Assembly (NCBI RefSeq): GCF_021442025.1
Contig: NZ_CP090446.1
Span: forward strand, 2,294,001 to 2,358,000
DNA: 64,000 bases
Source: Sphingobacterium sp. SRCM116780
GTDB lineage: Bacteria > Bacteroidota > Bacteroidia > Sphingobacteriales > Sphingobacteriaceae
Direction of reading: 5' to 3'
The notes beneath the pieces are model-generated. The model did not search any database. It saw nothing but the letters and a program-made list of their open reading frames with translations, and was not told the origin of the DNA. Positions 1 to 8,200 of this stretch are shown in pieces; within the stretch, counting starts at the first letter, position 1; every line of letters begins with the position of its first letter. The translations under genes were made by a program, and so were the position numbers.

Positions 1-340
1 TAAATATCACGTAATAAATAGTTCCATTATTTAATATAATTTTTGTAATGCTCATTTTCTTTAGGTCTTCCACGCATTTCACATCATTTACTTTAAACGG
101 TTTGTCCAATTTAGATGTGAAAAATAATTCATCGTCGCAATATAAATCTTCCAATTTATAATATACTCCAATCTTTTTTATAAAAAAGGCAGATATAAAA
201 AAATATGAATAAAAAGTAAAAAAAATTATATTAATTGGATAGCTTAAATGAATAAGAAAAAAGAAAAGCATAATCCCTATAGTTATTAAAAATAAAGGAA
301 ATACTCTTAGAATTGACGTATTAGATACTGTTAATAACAT
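1..340 (-). CDS. Small membrane protein, partial (runs off left edge); paralogue of the gene at 4052-4429
   Basis: The reading frame opens with ATG at 340 and is uninterrupted to the left edge, so the C-terminus is missing. About 113 codons are visible. The N-terminal half is very hydrophobic (about two membrane segments), followed by a polar, probably cytoplasmic, part ending in a NGTIYYVIF stretch. Base for base it aligns without any gap to 4090-4429 (offset 4089), so it is a recent duplicate. Function is not recognised. Its position beyond an Rhs toxin locus, and its duplication, suggest an orphan immunity-type gene, but that is inference only. Confidence 0.6.
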   Translation of the reverse strand, partial: MLLTVSNTSILRVFPLFLITIGIMLFFFLIHLSYPINIIFFTFYSYFFISAFFIKKIGVYYKLEDLYCDDELFFTSKLDKPFKVNDVKCVEDLKKMSITKIILNNGTIYYVIF

Positions 341-442
341 AATAATTAGTTGGATTTTTTGGTACTTTCAAAAATACCAAGAAAAATGTCTTTGCTTACA
401 GCGGATATCCTAAATCTCTTATTTTTTTTGCCAATAGTTCAT

Positions 443-691
443 TGACTCCCCCTTAGTTTAAATGTTCCAACGGGTCACTTAAATACTTTTTAGCCACGAG
501 GTCCCAAGACCAAAATACAGCACTACATAAAGTTATAGGAACATATCCTTTCCATAACTACAAATCTATATCTGGTTGCCATCGTGCAGTTTTTAATTTC
601 ATTGGTTCTGATCTATTTCTAGACAAAGCCTTAGTTTTATTGGATTTAAGTGACCGCAGAAATAGTGAACACTTAAACCAGAGGGGGTTCA
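443..691. mobile_element. Probable IS remnant or MITE with 42-48 bp imperfect terminal inverted repeats
   Basis: The left arm (443-484) begins TGACTCCCCCTTAGTTTAAA and ends in GGGTCACTTAAAT. The right arm (644-691), read on the minus strand, begins TGAACCCCCTCTGGTTTAAG and ends in GCGGTCACTTAAAT. The arms match over most of their length, with a gap of about six bases. The outer flanks are TTCAT (438-442) and TTCAC (692-696), a possible imperfect 5-bp target duplication. The interior of about 160 bp codes for no recognisable transposase. This is most simply a non-autonomous or internally deleted insertion element; the family is not identified. Confidence 0.5.
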
Positions 692-809
692 TTCACAAAA
701 AGACAACACAAAGAAAAAAATAAAATAGATAAATATCTTTTCATTAATTTTTAAAATTGAATATATGCGATCTAATAATTTTTTAGAAGAAGTATTTTTT
801 AATCTAATT

Positions 810-844
810 AACGCTGTAATATTATTCTTTCATAATATAGCGTT
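810..844 (-). terminator. Hairpin downstream of the tail-fibre-like gene trio
   Basis: AACGCT...ATATTAT pairs with ATAATATAGCGTT around a short loop, with three unpaired bases. It lies five bases beyond the stop codon at 850. There is no clear U-run on the minus strand, so termination is only suggested by position. Confidence 0.35.
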
Positions 845-849
845 AAAAT

Positions 850-1674
850 CTAATTTTTAGTCTGAGTTTTCAACACTTCCATTTCTTCTCTTAGCATTTT
901 TAGTTCATTGTCCTTCTCAATCAAATACAATGTTAATTCTTCGATTTTTTTTAAAAGAATTTTATCCATTTCATTCAAAGAATAACCTTGTTTTTCGATA
1001 TCTGTTGCTTTTGGAATTTCTGGAAGATGTCCTTTTTCCTTAACAAAACTAGCTACAGCTTCTAAGGTCTTTAATTTATAATCCTCTTTAAAAACATAAT
1101 CAGGCCAATTGCTCGTTTCCACTTTTATTTCCTGTGCCCGAATATTGCCGTTGACTGATAAGGCCTCCTTCGGCGCGTTGGTACCAATACCAACAAAACC
1201 ATTATATCCAACAAAAAATTGATCATTGAGACTTAATTGTCCAGCTTTTGCTTCAGCTCGAATTGTACCTCCACCATTAGGCAAAGCACCACTATATACT
1301 TTAGCAACATTCCAACCGTAAGTGTCCGATAACAAACTTAAACTACTGAGTTCTTTGGAAAAATTAACTTCAATAAAAGTAGTATCATTATCATATGTTA
1401 ACCTGGCTCCAGTCCAAAAACCTGCTTTGCTATTTGATTTTATTGACAGACCTCCAGTGACCGTCCAATCTTTAAACCATTCAATATCCAAATAATAAGG
1501 TGCACTACTTCCTCCAATAGTAAACAGGGAAATTTTCCCAAATCCTCTTCCCTCTAATCCATCTACATGGGCAACACGTTTCCAACCACTTGCATTTACA
1601 GTTGCTGAAGCTGGTGTTTGGGCTTGTAGATTTGAGCAAGAGATTAATATAAAGAGTAATATTAAGTATTTCAT
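850..1674 (-). CDS. Secreted protein with C-terminal tail-fibre-like trimerisation/chaperone module (copy 1)
   Basis: The start is placed at the ATG at 1674 because it begins a clean Sec signal peptide (MKYLILLFILISCSNLQAQ). The longer frame would run into the upstream gene. The middle is a beta-rich region of unknown function. The last ~110 residues carry the module shared with the two upstream genes and with 21092-22006: VGIGT, VNGNIRAQEIKVE, NWPDYVF, GHLPEIP, a charged LLKKIEELTLYLIEK segment, then a coiled coil. In Bacteroidetes such proteins are often annotated as tail-fibre-domain proteins, with a C-terminal tail resembling the S74 intramolecular chaperone. It is last of three co-directional genes 13 bp apart. 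Probably an exported fibrous or adhesive surface protein; the role is inferred. Confidence 0.7.
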   Translation of the reverse strand: MKYLILLFILISCSNLQAQTPASATVNASGWKRVAHVDGLEGRGFGKISLFTIGGSSAPYYLDIEWFKDWTVTGGLSIKSNSKAGFWTGARLTYDNDTTFIEVNFSKELSSLSLLSDTYGWNVAKVYSGALPNGGGTIRAEAKAGQLSLNDQFFVGYNGFVGIGTNAPKEALSVNGNIRAQEIKVETSNWPDYVFKEDYKLKTLEAVASFVKEKGHLPEIPKATDIEKQGYSLNEMDKILLKKIEELTLYLIEKDNELKMLREEMEVLKTQTKN

Positions 1675-1687
1675 TTTCACAATTTGA

Positions 1688-2494
1688 TTATTTACTCTTA
1701 GACTCCAATTCAACCAGTTTTTGTTCCACTTTTTCTAATCTTTTATCTTTTTCAATCAGATGTAATGTCAGCTCTTCAATTTTTTGTAGCAGGATCTTAT
1801 TCATCTCTCCTAAAGACACACCATTTTCTTCCACTTCAGAAGCTTTAGGAACTTCAGGTAAATGTTTATTTTCTTTTATGAATTGTTCTGTTTCCGTTAA
1901 AGAAGGAAGTTTATAATCTTCTTCAAATACATAATCTGGCCAATTGGTCGTCTCGACCTTGATTTCTTTTGCACGAATATTGCCGTTCACGGATAAGGCT
2001 TCTTTTGGTGTTGTGGTGCCAATACCCACATAGCCATCCATATAATATAGATTATTAACAAATCGTTGCCATTGAAATGAGGAACCATAAACAGCAGGGA
2101 TAGCTGCTCCATTTCCGCTGGTAAAAACTTCTGCAAATACTTTGATTGAATACATCACTGCATGGTTAGTAAATACCCGGACAACATTATCACTCACCTC
2201 AAGTAAAGGATGGTTGGATATATTTCCGTTAGCACTTACTAACCTTAGTTTCCAAAGGGAATCAGGTAAGCTATACCAAACCAAATATTCAGCCCCAGTA
2301 GGTGTAGAAGTAGTCAGTATAGATAATTTTACACGATAAATACTCCCTACTTTTAATGATTGATTACTAAGATCAGTTAATTCAACTCGAGTAGTCGTAT
2401 TTGCTAGAATTGTTTTTTCAAAGGAGCTCGATTGACCAAATGATAGCGTATATACACTGACAAATAAAAATAAAAGAGTAATGATTTTTTTCAT
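1688..2494 (-). CDS. Secreted protein with C-terminal tail-fibre-like module (copy 2)
   Basis: 268 residues. An N-terminal Sec signal peptide (MKKIITLLFLFVSVYTLSFGQ) precedes a beta-rich body of about 120 residues unlike that of its neighbours. It ends in the shared module: YVGIGTTTPKEALSVNGNIR, NWPDYVF, HLPEVP, a GEMNKILLQKIEELTLHLIEK segment and a terminal coiled coil. The module is almost identical to copies 1 and 3, whereas the N-terminal bodies differ, so the trio looks like variable heads on a constant tail. It is the middle gene of the operon, with 13 bp on each side. Likely exported through the Sec pathway. No enzymatic motif is seen. Confidence 0.7.
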   Translation of the reverse strand: MKKIITLLFLFVSVYTLSFGQSSSFEKTILANTTTRVELTDLSNQSLKVGSIYRVKLSILTTSTPTGAEYLVWYSLPDSLWKLRLVSANGNISNHPLLEVSDNVVRVFTNHAVMYSIKVFAEVFTSGNGAAIPAVYGSSFQWQRFVNNLYYMDGYVGIGTTTPKEALSVNGNIRAKEIKVETTNWPDYVFEEDYKLPSLTETEQFIKENKHLPEVPKASEVEENGVSLGEMNKILLQKIEELTLHLIEKDKRLEKVEQKLVELESKSK

Positions 2495-2507
2495 TTATTT
2501 AAGAAAA

Positions 2508-3575
2508 TTATTTATTTGATTTTTTAAGCTTGTCAATCTCTTTTTCTAATTTTAATAGTTGTTCAGCATTAGATTTTTTCTCCTCAATCAGATATAGCGT
2601 TAATTCCTCTATCTTTTTCAGTAAAATTTTATTCATTTCACCCAGTTCTACACCATTGGATTCTATCTCTTTTGCTTTAGGGACACCTGGCAAGTGCCCA
2701 TTCTGATCGATAAAGGCTGCAACGGCATCTAGTTTTTTTAAATCGTAATCTTTTTGAAACACGTAATCTGGCCAATTAGCTGTTTCAACCTTAATTTCTT
2801 GGCTGCGAATTTTTCCGTTCACAGCTAAATCATATTCTCGTGGTGTATTAGTTTTGATTCCGACTTTACCAGCAAAGAAAAAGTCGCTGCTACCCATAGG
2901 GTTATTTAACAAGGAGGCAATCGTTGGTTCATTTCCATTCACTTCCTCTATGCGAGGTCCATAAAAATATTGTCGGTCATTTGTATTTTTATCATAATAT
3001 AGATATGATCTGATATTATTACTGACTGCTCCAGAAGCAAATTTATAATCTATTATAGCACGTACTTTCTGTCCTGTTGTTCCATCATATATTCCTCCAA
3101 AGTGCTCCGTAGATGGATCATTACTTCCATGAACATAACCAACAACGAGATACCATTTATCAAGCTCTGGAAGATCTCCATTCCAAAAATAAGCGTTTGC
3201 ATTGGCTACATCTGCTAAAGTATTAACCGCTCCACAGCCTAAATAGCTCGTACCATCGTTCGAGTTTGTTTTTTTTAACCAGATCGTATATCGATACATT
3301 TTTTGATGATTAATGGGAATTCCAACACCAGTAAAGCCACCATCGCCAGTATCGTCTCCACTCGGTGTTCCTTTCCATAATACTACTTGCGTACCTTGTG
3401 GGCCAATTCCCCATTCGCGTTCGTTCTCGCTTATAAGTCCATTCATACTAAACCCAGATATCGATCCGGAACCAATCACCCATTCATTCAGATTTAATAA
3501 ATTTTGTGCCTTTGTGCTGCTTATACAACACAACAATAAAGTCGATACTAATAATTTACGATTCATATGGTTCAT
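2508..3575 (-). CDS. Secreted protein with carbohydrate-binding-like head and tail-fibre-like module (copy 3)
   Basis: 355 residues with an N-terminal signal peptide ending CCISSTKAQ; ATG codons at 3575 and 3566 are both possible starts. The head (about residues 25-225) is aromatic and glycine-rich, with repeated Trp/Tyr positions (WLKK, YFWNG, DKWYLVVGYVHG). This resembles concanavalin-A-like or carbohydrate-binding sandwich domains, but no family is certain. The C-terminal ~120 residues are the shared module (VGIKTNTPREYDLAVNGKIR, NWPDYVF, HLPGVP, EELTLYLIEE, then coiled coil). It is the first gene of the trio. Probably a trimeric surface or secreted fibre whose head contacts a glycan or similar ligand; this is inference. 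Confidence 0.7.
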   Translation of the reverse strand: MNHMNRKLLVSTLLLCCISSTKAQNLLNLNEWVIGSGSISGFSMNGLISENEREWGIGPQGTQVVLWKGTPSGDDTGDGGFTGVGIPINHQKMYRYTIWLKKTNSNDGTSYLGCGAVNTLADVANANAYFWNGDLPELDKWYLVVGYVHGSNDPSTEHFGGIYDGTTGQKVRAIIDYKFASGAVSNNIRSYLYYDKNTNDRQYFYGPRIEEVNGNEPTIASLLNNPMGSSDFFFAGKVGIKTNTPREYDLAVNGKIRSQEIKVETANWPDYVFQKDYDLKKLDAVAAFIDQNGHLPGVPKAKEIESNGVELGEMNKILLKKIEELTLYLIEEKKSNAEQLLKLEKEIDKLKKSNK

Positions 3576-4051
3576 TCTGTTATTTAAAAATTAATAATCT
3601 TTTGAGTTATATTATTTCTTAGACTTTTAAACATAAAAAGCTCACACCTATTTTAAACATTCGGTTAATTTGAATATGATTAAATAGAATAATATTACAG
3701 GCTAATTAATAGAGTTTACTATTTAACGGTAAAATTAAATAAAATACCTGAAAAATTAATAATTTAAATCATTATTATTCTAATAAGGATATAGATTTTT
3801 TGAGAAAATTTTAAGATAACTTGTACTATTATTAACTAGAAAACTAGCTACTAATGCTTCTTGTTATAAACGCAAGACAAGCATCCGCAGATGCTTGTTC
3901 ATTTTAATGTTATTGGGAAACTGCTTCGTCTATTTAGATTTATGAAATTTAAAGCCAACTATTGCCTTTTCTAATATACTTCATTATATACCTGAATACT
4001 TAGCAATCAAAGTCGTGATTACTGCCTGAAGTAAGTCCCTTTAAAGTTTAC
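3576..4051. other. AT-rich intergenic region
   Basis: No ORF of substance on either strand. It holds one clear hairpin (3877-3898) and must carry the promoter of the tail-fibre-like trio near its left end; no convincing promoter sequence could be fixed. Confidence 0.4.
3877..3898. terminator. Perfect 9-bp hairpin with CGCA loop
   Basis: ACAAGCATC and GATGCTTGT form a perfect stem around a four-base loop, about 150 bp beyond the last gene of the Rhs operon. Plus-strand reading is followed by TTCATTTTAATG; the minus-strand side is less U-rich. It may end the minus-strand Rhs/immunity transcript or act in both directions. Confidence 0.4.
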
Positions 4052-4429
4052 TCAATCTTTTGATAGTAACGTTTTATTTTCTGCTGTGCTAAATATCACG
4101 TAATAAATGGTTCCATTATTTAATGTAATTTTTGTAACATCTATTTTTTTAAGTTCTTCTATGCTTTCCACATCGCTTACTTTAAATGGCTTATCTAACT
4201 TAGATATGAAAAATGATTCATCTTCATAATATAAATCTTCTAGTTTATAGTAGATTCCAATTTTTTTTATAAAAAAAGCGAAAAAATAAAAAAATGTAAA
4301 AAAAACTAAACAAATTATATTAATTGGGTAGCCTATAGAAATAGAAAAAATAAAAAGAAGAATTCCAACAGCTAGCAAAAACACAGGGAACACTCTTCGA
4401 ATTGACGTATCAGATATTGTTAATAACAT
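4052..4429 (-). CDS. Small membrane protein, duplicate of the gene at 1-340
   Basis: 125 residues. The first ~65 are strongly hydrophobic (FPVFLLAVGILLFIFSISI, then IICLVFFTFFYFFAFFI), giving two or three membrane segments. The remaining ~60 are soluble, with EDLYYEDESFFISKLDKPFKVSDVESIEELKK and a NGTIYYVIF stretch. It starts four bases after the preceding ORF and is probably translationally coupled to it. It is homologous without gaps to the partial gene at the left edge. No known domain is recognised. As a short membrane protein in the tail of an Rhs operon, an immunity role is plausible but unproven. Confidence 0.6.
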   Translation of the reverse strand: MLLTISDTSIRRVFPVFLLAVGILLFIFSISIGYPINIICLVFFTFFYFFAFFIKKIGIYYKLEDLYYEDESFFISKLDKPFKVSDVESIEELKKIDVTKITLNNGTIYYVIFSTAENKTLLSKD

Positions 4430-4433
4430 ATAA

Positions 4434-4706
4434 TTATTTTTTTACTGGAACCATTTTCAAGATTACATTTCCTTCTCCAACAATTACGATCCCACCATTA
4501 AAACCACTTTTAAATTCTGCAGAAAATTTATTGCGGATCAACTCCAAACTGTTTTCCATACTTAATCCTCCATAACCAATAGTTCCAGATATTTTACGCT
4601 CAATTTCAACTCCATTTTTACGTAAATTCCCTCCATCGAACTCTGCAGTAAGACCATAATAACCCATACTCATATTTGTTGAATATTCTAACTCTCCGGT
4701 ATGCAA
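4434..4706 (-). pseudogene. Degraded ORF, beta-rich C-terminal fragment without a proper start
   Basis: The frame is open from a stop at 4725-4727 to the stop at 4434 but has no ATG before residue 12; the first usable start is a TTG at 4706. The sequence is glycine-rich and beta-rich (SMGYYGLTAEFDGG, ISGTIGYGGLS, AEFKSGFNGGIVIVG), ending MVPVKK. In another frame just upstream (about 4690-4757) lies LPLSEGQTVVREGNGLV, which would continue smoothly into this ORF after one frameshift. I read it as the remnant of a displaced toxin or effector C-terminus in the Rhs locus. A real small protein starting at TTG or at the internal ATG cannot be excluded. Confidence 0.45.
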
Positions 4707-4759
4707 ACCAGTCCATTCCCTTCTCTAACAACCGTCTGTCCTTCACTCAGTGGCAAATG

Positions 4760-5203
4760 CTATTTATCATCTTCAATTCCTCTATTAGCTCTTTGTATTC
4801 TATAAAACTCTTCTGAACTTACTGCTGCCGTATAGTCTCCATATATTTCCTCAAATACCTTGTTTCTATTTTCGTAAGCATTGAAGATCCTTTCTCTAGC
4901 TGATTTATTATAGTGCTTAAATAGTTCTTTAGTATTCAAGTTATTTAAAACACCACCTTCAAAACTAAAGAGAAAAACAAGCAAGTTATCTAAGGCATTT
5001 AAAACTGCTTCCTTAGGATTACATAAAGTAATTCTAATAGATAAGCATAAATCATTTTGAATTTCAAGATCTATCCAGAAAACGTCATCCTTCTTATAAA
5101 CATATTGTTTTTCATTTGATTTAACAATTTGGTTATTACTTTCCACGATTGTTTTAATCAACTCTTTTGAACAAAAGAAGAAGTTTATTGCCTCTAGTCC
5201 CAT
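4760..5203 (-). CDS. Putative immunity protein for the Rhs toxin
   Basis: 147 residues, acidic and soluble, without signal peptide or membrane segment. It starts 19 bp after the stop codon of the Rhs gene, the usual place of a cognate immunity gene in polymorphic toxin loci. The sequence begins MGLEAINFFFCSKELIKT, has a predicted alpha/beta core (YVYKKDDVFWIDLEIQNDLCLSIRITL) and a charged helical C-terminus. No named family is recognised, so the call rests on position, size and the absence of other functions. It would act in the cytoplasm or periplasm by binding the toxin domain encoded just upstream. Confidence 0.5.
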   Translation of the reverse strand: MGLEAINFFFCSKELIKTIVESNNQIVKSNEKQYVYKKDDVFWIDLEIQNDLCLSIRITLCNPKEAVLNALDNLLVFLFSFEGGVLNNLNTKELFKHYNKSARERIFNAYENRNKVFEEIYGDYTAAVSSEEFYRIQRANRGIEDDK

Positions 5204-5222
5204 ATATATTAAATTTAGTACC

Positions 5223-8200
5223 CTAATGGTGTAATTGATAAGTTGTGTTTAACCAGTTTGGAAAACCTACGGGCCCTCCAGTGTTTCTAATTATTAAAGG
5301 AGGTTTGAGTCCCAGTTGCATATGAGCAACAAATCGGTGATGGCCCTCTTCAAGAAAGATCCTTTCTCCAACTCTATAAGCTTCACTTGCTGGCACTTTA
5401 GCCCCACTTTGAATTAATGATTTATATTCTTCCACTTTTAAAGGATTTATATAATCTTGTGTTGGTAAAACTTCATTAAATTTCGTTCCAACAATATCCT
5501 TTCCCCCCTTAGCAGCATCATCCACCAGAGTTAAAGCAGGAGCAGCGCTAGTAACTGCCGTCATCGCTTTAGCTTCTGATGCAATTGGCCCCAATGCTGA
5601 TGCAATAGTAATTACCCCTGCTGTTCTATATTCATTAGGATCAGCTCCGTAGCCTCCTAAGTGCCTCGCATTATTAATATTTCCAAACCCAGTAAAATAT
5701 ACGTACGGATCGTCAAATAAGCTGTATAATCCCCTAATAAAAAAAATTTTGTTATTTCCCCATGTCTTTAGGAAATTTTGTTTCTCTGGTGTTATTTGAC
5801 TCTTATTGTAAAACCTCGTAATGACTACTTCATCTATAGTATAATGTTTAATTTTCTCACCACCACCATCAAATAAAGATTTAAACCATCCGCCAATATT
5901 CCATCCACCATTTGGATCAAATCCACTTACGGGATTGTTTCCCATTCCAACATATGGAGAGTTATACTGTCCGTAAGGATCCGTCGTCAACCAACGGCCG
6001 ACTGCAGCATCATAATTTCTCAGTTCAAAATTGTTCCAGCCTGTTTCTTTATCCTTCTCTGCATACAATCCTTGATAACCGTATCGATTATCAATACCTC
6101 CTGAACGAACTTCCATTCCAAATGGATAGTAATCGGCGTAATACAGCACATCAGTATTTCCACTAGACAATTTGTTACGATTGACAACTGCCCGTGTATT
6201 ACCCAAATGATCTGTCAACGTATAGCGGTAACTCCCCCCTTGTCTGATGAAGGTTCCCAAGTTGCCTGATCCATATACAGGTTGCTCGATCAACTGTAGT
6301 GCTCCTGCTACTCCTTGATTATCAAATATCGCCATCAATGAACCTCCAGCATCATAACTATACCAGGTATTCAGGCCAGTACGATGATCCTTTTTCAGGA
6401 TACGATTGCCAGCATCATCGTACATAAAGCTAAGGATTATTGTTGTCTTTCCTATATCGCTGTAAATTTTGGTTACCTTGCCCGTTACATCATAATCCAT
6501 ATACATACCCACAGTTCCCTTCACTTGTGACGCCAACTGACCGATGGCATCATACGTATAGGTTGCATATCCTGGCACACTGGTTAGTTTATTGGTATTC
6601 GCCTGATAGGTATAGGTAAAGTTATCTGCTAAAGCACCTGCTACATTGGTACGCTGTAGCGCCAATATATTGCCGTGACCATCATAACTGAGTCCCTTTT
6701 CCTGGTTGACATTACTTAATCCCGTAAAAGTCTTGGTTGTATAATTAGGATTACCCCACGTGCTGTTCAACAGCTGTCCTTTAACATCATAATTAAACAC
6801 ATTCATCACAGCTGCATCCAGTCCAGTCACAGAACTAGGTTTCTGCGTTTGCCAGCTTAATCCGTTGATCAATCCCGCATATCGAGCAGGGGCAGTAGCA
6901 TTCTGAATACTGTTGATATTCACTCCTGTACGGGAATAGTCATTTGCATAATATTCCAGATTTAAGCTGAATACATCCTTAGCAAAGCCATTACCACCAT
7001 CCTTTCCTGGATCGTTTGCTATATCGGCATTGTTGATACTCTTCAGTTTTCCGTCAACCGTATAAACATAGTCCACCCCCTGTAACTTGTCTCCATATTC
7101 TATTCGTTTGAGTGCTCCCGTCAGGTAGTAGCTATATTTAGCATGCACAGCCTTACTGTTTGTATTGTCTACCGTATTGGTATATACAGCCTTTAGATTA
7201 CCATTCTGATTATATTCATAGTAGTGGACAAAGGTCTCTGTCGTTGTGCCTTTCTGATAAATGGCTTTAACTACCCGACCGAATTCGTCATATGTATAAT
7301 CCATTGTTTTGTTACCCAAGCCTTGAATCAATGAGATACTCCAGCTGATATTTCCATCTCCATCGTAGTTGTACCAAGTACGATTGACAAGTTTAGTTTC
7401 ATCCTTCACATTACCTGCCAGTTGCGAATACTTCTCTGTATAACTGACTGCTCCACCAAGGAAATAACTATCCTGTACATAAGCCGTCAATCCATGCGAT
7501 GCATTGACCTCATCATAATGGATCTCATTCACATCGCTCTGTGTACCGACTGTTGAAGGGAGACCTGTTGCATCAAGCATCACCTGGGAGATACTCTCAA
7601 ATTTCACTCCTGTTGCTGATGGTAAGTATTCTCCTGACTGCAGCACACGTCCGTATTGATCGTAGTTCGTATAGCTGTAACTCCCTTTTTGTTTTTGTAG
7701 CGCATTCTGCGAGAATCGGACCTTTCCCTCCATATTATACTTGAGTTCGGATCTTCCCTGATCGGGTGAGGTATTAGCTGCCAATCTTCCCAAACCATCG
7801 TATTCATAGGTGTTAACAAAGGGAATACTTGCCAATGCTGCATAGCTGTTAATTCCTCCATTCAACAGTTTCTTAACACCCTCGGGTGGGATACTGGCTT
7901 TCAACCTTCCAAGTTGATCATAGAAGTTCATCGAAATCGTACCTAATCCCATGCTATAGTTCGCTGTCTGTCCACCAACTTCCGTACGCAGTTCATAAAG
8001 CCCCTTGTCTAGGGTAATTGCCCCTGAAGAAACTGTGCTTACCTGCTCATTACGAACATAATCCACAAGCGCAGAGGATGCACCGCTAAATGTTACTGAT
8101 TGTGAGGACAATATGGGGAAATAAACATTGCCACTTGTACCTACCTGAATGCTTTTGTTTATGGTCAATTCCGAACCGCCCAATGCTGTCATCACTGTAC

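Larger units (their letters stand above)
341..849. other. Intergenic stretch with an inverted-repeat element and a hairpin
   Basis: No convincing gene is seen. The stretch holds the inverted-repeat element at 443-691 and, next to the following gene, the hairpin at 810-844. A plus-strand frame is open through part of the element (ending near 720), but it has no recognisable protein motif. Confidence 0.5.

Noticed and set aside
850..3575. Prophage or phage-tail module
   Set aside because: The proteins have Sec signal peptides and there are no capsid, terminase, integrase or other phage genes around; the tail-like module alone does not indicate a prophage.
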